From Clarkia xantiana subsp. parviflora (Eukaryota; Streptophyta; Magnoliopsida; Myrtales; Onagraceae): DNA of 64,000 nucleotides. The DNA is taken from contig JAPTYO010000003.1 in NCBI GenBank assembly GCA_036873135.1, positions 25,444,001 through 25,508,000 on the forward strand. The letters are read 5' to 3'. Under the pieces are notes generated by a model. It was not told where the DNA came from. It was given only the letters and a program-made list of their open reading frames with translations, and did not search any database. Both the position numbers and the translations under genes were made by a program. Of the stretch, positions 56,709 to 64,000 are shown in pieces; position 1 is the first letter of the stretch; every line of letters starts with the position of its first letter.

Positions 56709-57057
56709 AGAGCAAAAATTAGGTAGAGGAGTAGAAATGAGGAGGAAGAAGAGCTTCTAATTTCTCTAGTTGAAATTTAAATCTCCATTATATTGTTGTG
56801 CACATATCAGGATTAATTAATGGTGGTGCATATGGTATGGGTTTTTATAGAGAGAGCAAGGGGAAAGGAAATGATAACATCTTTCTACGAGCTAGCTAAA
56901 CCAATCCAAAGAGAATCGATTTTTTTATTATACAAAACTTGTCTGTGTTTGGAATCGGTTTTGAATTATTACGGAACTATTAAAAAACAGCTCCGGTCCG
57001 AATTGTTTTTCAATAAAGGTTTACTCATAAAAAATAAATAAAAAATAATAATAATAA

Positions 57058-57570
57058 AAAAACTAGTCCAAAACTATTTCTAATCCAGTATAGAACCGGT
57101 TTTACAAAGTATAATAACGATCTTTGTATTGGTTTATTATTTGTAGATCTAGTCTCTTTGATACCGCTCTGATCGAACATGAATTATTTTCCAACCCTAC
57201 TATACTACGAGCTGCCAAATGATATTTTTTTCTGATGGGTTAGTTTCATTTAGGATACTTTCTCCAATTTACAAACATATTGTTGGCAAATATCAGGGTT
57301 AAAACTGTAAAATACAAAAGTTAAGGGATAAAGGTTTACACTTAAAAAAAACTAGTCCAAAACTATTTCTAATCAAATACAGAACCGGTTTTACAAAAGT
57401 ATAATAACGATCTAACATGAATTATTTTCCAACCCTACTATACTACGAGCTGCCAAATGATATTTTTTTCTGATGGGTTAATTTCATCTAGGATACTTTC
57501 TCCAATTTACAAACATATTGTTGGCAAATATCAGGGTCAAAACTGTAAAATACAAAAGTTTAGGGATTAA
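57058..57570 (+). repeat. Tandem direct repeat, two copies
   Basis: 57058-57330 is repeated at 57348-57570: AACTAGTCCAAAACTATTTC, CAACCCTACTATACTACGAG, GGCAAATATCAGGGT. The first copy has an extra segment of about 55 bases near 57122-57178. No gene is seen. 56789-57057, upstream of the AP5 start region, is otherwise unremarkable. Confidence 0.85.
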
Positions 57571-57680
57571 TTTGCAAATTCTGAAACTTCAGGGACTAAA
57601 ATGTAAATAGTCAAATTTTGAGTTCTTACTGGATTATTCGATCAAGAAAATATCGGGGTGGGTATTTGATCAACTCAACA

Positions 57681-58068
57681 TAAGGTCGGCAATGGTGCGG
57701 TGAAAATCAAATAATCATGGTTATTCGCACCATTTACCGCAATGGTTAACCGCACCATTGTGGTGAGCTGCGGGACCTTTCTACAATGCTCTTGGAGCAC
57801 CATGCTTTTGCCACTAATTTTTTTATTTTTCTATTGTCCTAAAGGTGAACCCCATAGAGAAATTGATATTATTAATAGTATGATACACATCTTAGGTGTA
57901 GTTAAAAAAATTCATACTTTTTCATACTTTTAAAGTTTTACTTATGTTACAATTAAGTCCACCATAATATTAAAAAAAACCAAAAGCATGGTGCTCCCAA
58001 AGCATAGTAGAAAAATCCGGTTATGGTGATGAGTTTTGTACCCATAATGATTATGGTTATGATATTGC
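57681..58068. mobile_element. Truncated hAT-like element (family 2) with a nested MITE
   Basis: Starts TAAGGTCGGCAATGGTGCGG and follows 53021 onward (CATGGTTATTCGCACCATTT). It is broken at 57774, resumes at about 58018 (CGGTTATGGTGATGAG), then fades. The right end is missing. Confidence 0.7.
57774..58017. mobile_element. Unclassified MITE nested in the hAT remnant, 244 bp
   Basis: Inverted ends GACCTTTCTACAATGCTCTT and GATTTTTCTACTATGCTTTG (read inward) continue through GGAGCACCATGCTTTT. CGG flanks both sides (57771-57773 and 58018-58020), a possible 3-bp target duplication. The superfamily cannot be assigned. Confidence 0.65.
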
Positions 58069-59006
58069 ATGAGGAGCTGAGAGATTGAAATTTTAATCTT
58101 TCAGGCAACTGAGCTGAAGGATTGATACAAATTACATTTACTAAAATCGAGATGATTAAGTTGAAGAGAGAGCTGAGGTGTTTATAACATTCATCACAGT
58201 GGGCCTAAACTTAAATATATACAGCATCCACGAAACTACTCCAACTGCAACATCGAAGCGTCTTTTAAAGGAAATTGCAGAAGTTTTTCCACTTTTCAAG
58301 ATAATTATAGATGTGTGGTTCATCCTCTAATAATGCGCACAAAATAGTGCATCTCTTCAAATGCCCAAAGAGATAACCTACAAGAAAGAAACGATATAAA
58401 TAGCAGTTTCTATTTTATGTAGAGTATAATAGAAAATTGAGCACATTAGAGTTTTTCTCATAGTAGAAAATTTATATCGAAATCTATTGCAGAAGAAAGA
58501 TGACAATCTGAGCTGCAGACACATCCACTACAACAATAAGTGATGATACAGAATCTGAGTTGGACACTCGAGCAAAGACACGACCAAACATTTATATACA
58601 ACAATCTTAAGGTAAGGTTATGTCTTATCAAACTTATAACTAATAAAGGCTTTAATTCAAGAAAAAAAACACTATTTCTGAGTTTTAACTGTCAAATCAT
58701 TCTATTTACCTCATACTGTTCTTCGATTGATACATCAAGCTTTGAATCCACCAAAATTAGTTTAATCAAACAGCTAGGAATTGAGCAGATCAGAGGTATC
58801 CACGCGATTCCATAAACAGGACTCGATTCGCGCTACTGTAACTGAAGGGCCCGCTGGGAGGATATAAAGTTGTACACTGCAGACGACTTCGTAAAGCAAA
58901 GAAATGCGTGAATCGCAATTGTCGATGGCGACAGAGTTAGAGGTAGAAATAGAATATACGCAGTCGGAAACCAATCGGTTAAAGAGAGATCTTAATTGGT
59001 GTTTGA
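58069..59006. other. Unidentified stretch, possibly old genic DNA
   Basis: The composition is less AT-rich near 58790-58990, and a plus-strand open stretch (58904-59006) runs into the hAT element at 59007. Removing that element lets the frame go on only about ten more codons. I recognise no protein family on either strand. Confidence 0.35.
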
Positions 59007-59577
59007 TAGGGGTGAAACCAAAATCTGGTTGGTCCGAAAAACCGGTGAAAACCGATCCGTTTCGGACCGAAAAAACCGAATCCGAAATATACTGTTTGGT
59101 TTTTGGTCGGATTTTTTTACTCTAGTTCGGTTTTTCGGTCCGGTTCGGATTTTAATCTTTGAGGACCGTGGGGACCGAACCGACCGTTATGCTAACTAAA
59201 TATATATATTATATTAGTTGATATTAATCAATATAATTAATTCATTAGGTTTATAAAAATTATGAAATAAGCATTTATGAATATTATTTTTCTAGTTTTG
59301 TTTTATAATTTATTTAATTATAATAATTGACATTATTTTTCATTTCGCTTTGATAAATTCCATGAAAATAACGAGAATTTTAAATGATAATTATTACTTT
59401 TGGATTTTCGGTTTAAATCGAAAACCGAACCGAAAAAACCGTACTACCAATGGACGGTTTATTTTTTCTCACATGATTTTTTGGTCGGATTTTTTAAGGA
59501 AAAAAACCGGACCGAAAATATGGGTAACCGACCGAACCAAGCAAAAAACCGGTCCGACCGGTCCGGTTTCACCCCTA
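59007..59577. mobile_element. hAT-like element (family 3), 571 bp
   Basis: Perfect inverted ends TAGGGGTGAAACC and GGTTTCACCCCTA, flanked by a perfect 8-bp duplication GTGTTTGA (58999-59006 and 59578-59585). The interior is rich in AACCGAACCG/CGGTTCGG motifs. No transposase. The sequence from 59578 to about 60275 is non-coding apart from unconvincing short frames. Confidence 0.93.
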
Positions 59578-60279
59578 GTGTTTGAGGTTACGATTGCAGT
59601 AGCGGTTGCGGTAGAAGATATCGAGATGGGAGATGGGGCTCTCTTGGCAGCTAGGTATGCAAATGCAATGGATTATAGTTATCCATTAATGGGCCTTATC
59701 CAATGTTTAGGCCCTTTAGCTTTTATTAGGTATTTTGTTTTGTTTAGTTTGTTTTATTTGCTAAAAGATTCATTGAGTATTCAACCGTATATATATTATT
59801 AGTTGAATGGTATATAAAAAATTGTTGAACTGCATTAGACAGATTTCTACCTAGCTTGCCACTTAATCAGGTAAGAACCGTAAGATTGCTATTAATTTCC
59901 CCTATTTATCTAGATTATAAGTTCTGATTATTTATTTTTTTAGCCAACAGTTCTGATTATTTATAATTATTATAATTCATCATTTTCTTTTATATTTTCG
60001 TTTATATATACACTGTTTCATTTCTTGACCTGATTAACATAAATTATACAAATATTCTACAGAATTGGCCTTACTCATGTTTTATGCATAATTAATAAGT
60101 AACAAATATTGCTAATGAAATGTTTGTATAATATTTGTGAATCAATTCAAGTTAATTATATATATTTAATAATACAAAGAATTTTAGTATATTAACACTA
60201 TACAATAGACAAAAAAAATATTGTTATAATTTTTTTTTTTTAATTTTATTGTATTATTTATCAGTATTTAACCGATCAT

Positions 60280-60309
60280 CCCGCGCAATGCGCGGGGAAA
60301 GTAGACTAG
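60280..60309 (+). mobile_element. Helitron-like 3' terminus (plus orientation)
   Basis: Hairpin CCCGCGCAATGCGCGGGG (60280-60297) followed by AAAGTAGA and CTAG (60306-60309), then host T. This is the standard Helitron 3' structure. The 5' TC end to the left was not located. Confidence 0.65.
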
Positions 60310-61260
60310 TTATTTTATAGATATATATATTAGCAAACGAAAAAAAATTCAGTAAAAACAAGCAAATGAAAAATGATTGAAAAAATAGAACCGGGCTCTA
60401 TTTTCAATCATGTGTGTCTATAAGTTTTTTTTTTTTTTTTTTTTGCCAAGAGATAGTATTGTCATTCATAAGAAATCAACATAACGATTAAGAAGGGCGA
60501 AATCCCGATCCTTTTCGAGCAAAAATAAAAGAGAATGTCCAACGTGGCAAATTGTAATTTACCTCTACTTTATGCAGTAATACGGAAGCCCCCGTGTTAA
60601 AGTATTTCTCTTTATCAACTCATCTACTTTTATACTATACGTTTAGTTCTTTTAATTATTTATTATAAGAACTTGACTAGTAATTTTAATTTATTTTTTC
60701 TAAAATTCAGCAAATAAATTGCAACTTCCACAAAATTCAGCGGGTAGTTTGTTTTGTACAAAACAAAAATAGAGCTAAATAACAACATGCAACTTAATTT
60801 CCATCATCATCTAATAGTAAAAACAAAAAAATAGAGTTAGTATATTGCAACTTTAGATGAATACAACTAACAACATATTTGTTTAGAAAAAAGTTCAAAT
60901 AACAACATATCCAAACCTTGAAGTTTGACTAGCAATTTTAAACATTTTATGATGGTAGAACATAAATAATTTGATAAAAAAAAACACGTCAATATAATTA
61001 AAATATTTTTTTTTGGTTCACATTTCATATATATATACCAGCACTTTCCTGTTACACGGGTCGAGCGCTTGGATTATATTAGGTGCCTAATCAACACTTT
61101 ACATGTTATAGACGCTCGGAACGTAAAGTGCTAGTCCGATTGATTCACTGCAAATATGAATTATAATATGTTTTAGCACCTACCACACTCAGCTTAAAAA
61201 AATAAGAGTGAGATTTGAGAACTTTTATTTATTGCATGCTTCATTTTGTATGTTTCATTA
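60310..61260. other. AT-rich non-coding stretch
   Basis: Contains a T-run near 60426-60443 and no recognisable gene. 61021-61150 has a short GC-richer patch (ACGGGTCGAGCGCTTGG) of unknown nature. Confidence 0.5.
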
Positions 61261-61269
61261 AAGTTATTA

Positions 61270-61876
61270 GGGTTAAATGTAATTTTTATACCACATGTTT
61301 GACTGAATGTGGCTTTTAGTACTGGATGTTTAGTTTTGTATATTTTTTGTACCAAATGTTTGAAAAAATGTGGCTTTTGGTACATCCGTTAGTTGACCGT
61401 TAGTTTTGGTCGTTAAATGACATGTGCAAGTCACGTGATCGACTCTAAACTTTTAATTTTGTTCAATTTAGTCCCTCAAATATATTCATAACTTTTATTT
61501 TGTTTAATTTAGTCCTAAAATTTCAAAACTGAACCCAATTGGGACCTATCGCAATTGGGTAAATTTGACCCAAATGGGGTTATGTCAATTGAATTCGATT
61601 GGTTTAGTTGGGTTCGATTTTGAAGTGTTATGACTAAGTTAAACAAAATAAAAGTTAGGAATATATTTGAGAGACTAAATTGAACAAAATTAAAAGTTTA
61701 GAGTCGATCACGTGACTTGCACATGTCATTTAACGGCCAAAACTAACGGTCATCTAACGGATGTACCAAAAACTTCATTTTTCCAAACGTTTGGTACCAA
61801 AAGTATGCAAAACTAAACATCCAGTACTAAAAGCCACATTCGGTCAAACATGTGGTATAAAAAGTACCTTTAACCC
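61270..61876. mobile_element. Fold-back Mutator-like element, 607 bp
   Basis: Ends GGGTTAAATG and CTTTAACCC with a perfect 9-bp target duplication AAGTTATTA (61261-61269 and 61877-61885). Inverted arms of about 250 bp share GGATGTTTAGTTTTG, GTCACGTGATCGACTCTAAA and their inverses. No coding capacity. 61886-62094 holds nothing else. Confidence 0.92.
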
Positions 61877-62094
61877 AAGTTATTATTATCCTTTACAATA
61901 ATGTGGGATGTGATGATGTATGTGAATGTGAGGGGTTAAAGAATGCTAATATTTCAATTAGGGCAAGCACAATTTGTACTTGTCGTTTTATATAATTATA
62001 AATAATAAGTAGTCTCAGTTTTTTTTTTTTATCATCAAACTGTTTAATACATTACAATTTAATATATTGTAAGAGTTTAAAGATTTTGAAATTA

Positions 62095-62166
62095 TCACTT
62101 AGAAAAACACATTACTTGAAAACATACACTAAACTCAGCTCAACAAAACTAACACAAGCTTGTAGG
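62095..62166. repeat. Second copy of the F-box 3' flank
   Basis: Matches 10436-10512 (TTACTTGAAAACATACAC, AACACAAGCTTGTAGG). The match stops abruptly at 62166 where an LTR-like TGTTAGG begins. By analogy with 10579-11838, an F-box relative would be expected farther right on the minus strand. Confidence 0.75.
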
Positions 62167-62357
62167 TGTTAGGTTATAAAGTCTAGGTTAACGGGTCGTC
62201 AATCTAGAATTTATCTCCCACTAATGAAATGTCGGGTTCAGTGCTCCTAGGACTAGTCGTTCTGATCCGTGCCCTTATACTCCCTTGGGGTAGTCGTTCT
62301 GATCCCTGCCCTTATACTCTCTTGGGGTAGTCGTTCTGATATGTGTCCTTCTCTTCT

Positions 62358-62444
62358 CTCCTTCTGACCTCCTTTCCTTCTCTCCTTCTGACCTCCTTTC
62401 CTTCTCTCCTTCTGACCTCCTTTCCTTCTCTCCTTCTGACCTCC
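62358..62444. repeat. 24-bp minisatellite, four units
   Basis: Four head-to-tail copies of CTCCTTCTGACCTCC plus TTTCCTTCT, starting at 62358, 62382, 62406 and 62430. Being 24 bp, it reads on the minus strand as an 8-residue repeat (RRSEGEKE) inside a short open frame, probably by chance. A looser repeat of GGGGTAGTCGTTCTGAT precedes it (62285-62340). Confidence 0.9.
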
Positions 62445-62903
62445 TGAGGCTTGTACTTCTTACCCCTGGGGCTTGTCCTACTGCTCTATGCTCTTCTGCT
62501 TCCTTGGTTCTCTTCTCCTTGCCACCCTGCAAGAGGGGCAATACCAGGCACAGAGGGGGGGTGGTGCCTGATGAACCCTCTCCGATGCCTAAGTCAGTAC
62601 GGTTTTAGAGAGATAAAGCTAGAGAGATGTCAGAGCAAAATTGTGCAACTTGCCAAGATGTCCGAATGAATAGTGGAGGTGGGGTATTTATAGACAACGG
62701 TGTCATTAAGGTGGCTTAATGATATCGTTAACCTTTAAACGCAGTTAATTAACATTTAAACACATAATTAAGACCTTAGGATACGGAGAAGGTTGGCGGA
62801 ATAAGCCGAGTATGGGAGTCCAAAAATGGTGCCGGGGCCCTTGGGGGGAGGAGAAATCCGACCCCCAAGGGTAGGGGTTGGGTGAGGGCACCCAATCCCT
62901 CCT

Positions 62904-63092
62904 AGGGAGGATGGGGTTGGCCAACCCCATCCCTCCTTGGCCGACCCGATCCCTCCTAGGAGAGATCGGGTTGGCCGACCCGATCTCTCCTAGGAGAGAT
63001 CGGGTTGGTCCACCCGATCTCCCCTAGGAGAGATCGGGTTGGCTGACCCGATCTCTCCTAGGGGAGGTCGGGTGTGGCCACCCAACCTCACC
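62904..63092. repeat. Array of GC-rich palindromic units
   Basis: About four units of roughly 38-40 bp alternate GACCCGATCTCTCCTAGG and AGGAGAGATCGGGTTGG, so each unit is itself an inverted repeat centred on CCTAGG. Strong stem formation on either strand is expected. Confidence 0.85.
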
Positions 63093-64000
63093 TAGGTGAG
63101 TTTGCCTTGGCCGGACGAGCGCTCCGGCCTCGTCCGAGCCGTTGATGTGTTCGCGAAGTGTTCGGGTTGAAGTTTCGATTTACAATCGGTAATGGGACGA
63201 TAAAAATACAACGGTTTGGAAGTCAACGGGTTCAAATTGGGCGTATATCCATCACATGCCCCCGAGTCAACCAATGGTCTAACCCTTGATTGACTCTATT
63301 TCAGGATGGTATGATACGCGCAATTTGGAACCGGGGTTTCTACCTTTCATCTGAGTGCCAGCTTACCCATGGATGCGTGTCTTCGACTCTGCCCCCTATC
63401 TTATGAGATAGAGGAGTTGTAAACGTTAGAATAGCACGGACGTATGCCTAAGCATGCGTCCGTCTGAGGCGGGAGCAATAAATCTATCTTTGCTACAGGC
63501 GTATACTCAAAAAATACATGTTTGCATAGGAATGTAATACTGATACATCTAAGTGATTCATGCTTCAATTTCATGCCGTGATTTGCCTAAGTGGAGAAAA
63601 ATTTAATTTTGGCCCAAATTTTTTCTAAGTATGGGATACTAGAAAATATGCCTATAGGATGTTAACTAGGAGTGAACATGGACATATCATGAACATGAGG
63701 ATGTGTACTAGCATACATGCAAGTAGGAACATAAGGGTGGGAGTGAGTAGAGACATGCTGCGATTGTAGTCATGAATGTATGCATGAATATATGGCGGCC
63801 ATGTGCATGGACGTCTAAATGTTTGAACACACGGGAGTGTGTATGTGGGCATGCATATGAGTGCAAGCATGAACATGTATGTATGTATGGATGGGTTGTG
63901 AGTATAAGCATGAGTGATGACATTGATGTACCTGTAGATGTTAATCATGAATATGAGCATAAGTGCAAAGGTGAGAGCATAGACTTCTCCTTTACTTGAG

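Larger units (their letters stand above)
47751..56788 (-). pseudogene. AP5: Asp1-like aspartic protease pseudogene split by insertions
   Basis: Minus-strand exons 8 to 4 are orderly: 47751-47848, 47978-48035, 48543-48749, 48932-49076 (HFDSGSTYTYF) and 49160-49387 (GHCLSSKGGGFIFLGDVP). Exon 3 survives only as its last part (about 49994-49927, LVTDNFQLHFTNGTTISPRL) and stops where a copia element begins. Beyond the copia and hAT insertions, exon 2 (55062-54960) and most of exon 1 (about 55405-55262) lie in the left arm of a palindrome. Exon 2 reads DAGSDLTWV, so the catalytic DTG has become DAG. A separate exon 1 start region (about 56590-56788) has a stop three codons after its ATG. The 5' half of exon 3 is missing. 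Clearly non-functional. Confidence 0.85.
62167..64000. mobile_element. Left end of an LTR retrotransposon running off the window
   Basis: TGTTAGGTTATAAAG begins exactly where the F-box flank homology stops, as an LTR start would. The region is non-coding and far more GC-rich than its surroundings to about 63300, with internal minisatellites and palindromes. The LTR end, primer-binding site and coding part were not found in the window, so the class is unproven. The last 350 bases are CATGNA-rich low-complexity sequence. Confidence 0.45.

Noticed and set aside
58904..59125. Open stretch interrupted by the hAT element as a host exon
   Set aside because: After removing the element the frame closes within about ten codons and matches no known protein.
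59350..59802. A 150-codon plus-strand frame
   Set aside because: It runs across the inverted end and target duplication of the hAT element at 59007-59577, so it cannot be an original gene.
10436..62166. F-box 3'-flank blocks as a transposon
   Set aside because: Two copies only, no terminal motifs and no target duplication; segmental duplication is simpler.
62275..62541. Minus-strand frame with an 8-residue repeat (RRSEGEKE)
   Set aside because: It is the translation of a 24-bp minisatellite within an LTR-like segment; no gene context.
63652..63999. Several open frames rich in His, Met, Cys and Tyr at the right edge
   Set aside because: Low-complexity CATGNA-type sequence gives chance open frames on both strands.
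1..64000. CRISPR arrays, operons or bacterial defence genes
   Set aside because: Introns, plant gene families and plant transposons identify eukaryotic nuclear DNA; the regular repeats seen are minisatellites or transposon parts.

Overview
The window is plant nuclear DNA, most likely from a eudicot. It is AT-rich, its genes carry GT-AG introns, and it is full of plant transposon families (Ty1-copia, hAT, Mutator-like, CACTA, Helitron). It also carries plant-type gene families: F-box/FBA, nucellin-like (Asp1-type) aspartic proteases, OST48 and OSCA. The species cannot be named from the sequence alone.

Only two loci look intact. One is a single-exon F-box/F-box-associated protein on the minus strand (10579-11838). 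The other is an eight-exon Asp1-like aspartic protease on the minus strand (AP3, 27404-30742), whose exon phases all close to give 423 residues. Around AP3 lie four broken relatives: AP1 (+, 2190-3582, 5' truncated), AP2 (-, 25048-25845, C-terminal exons only), AP4 (-, 32619-36072, complete except for one missing base), and AP5 (-, 47751-56788, broken by a copia element, nested hAT elements and a 2.1-kb palindrome). AP3, AP4 and AP5 are tandem units with repeated flanks. AP1 is an inverted relative of AP5 and shares its 3' flank.

Layout. 1-2 kb: a duplicate of the F-box upstream flank, with a hAT insertion. 2.2-4.8 kb: AP1 and a dispersed 3'-flank repeat. 4.9-7.1 kb: a copia-type element with only gag-protease. 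7.5 kb: an OSCA/CSC1 channel fragment. 7.9-10.2 kb: a CACTA element. 10.6-13.1 kb: the F-box gene and its upstream flank. 13.3-14.7 kb: a long-TIR Mutator-like element. 15.1 to about 17.4 kb: a Helitron-like segment carrying the C-terminal exons of OST48. 18.8-20.7 kb: repeated flanks. 20.7-25.7 kb: four fold-back Mutator-like elements and AP2. 25.9-37.5 kb: the AP3 and AP4 units and MITEs. 38.06-46.19 kb: a copia element with both LTRs, PBS, PPT and an almost perfect 5-bp target duplication. 46.5-56.8 kb: AP5 and its insertions. 57-62 kb: more hAT, Helitron and Mutator-like elements. 62.17 kb to the right edge: the start of another LTR element, inserted in a copy of the F-box 3' flank.

The genes do not form a pathway. 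The coherent story is local duplication of F-box and aspartic-protease units, followed by transposon bombardment. Several paralogue pairs preserve filled and empty insertion sites, which lets events be ordered. The most unusual object is the 1.05-kb-arm palindrome built from aspartic-protease exons 1 and 2 (54571-56708), a plausible source of hairpin RNA. Exon calls, element ends and target duplications were read by eye; no alignment program or database was used.
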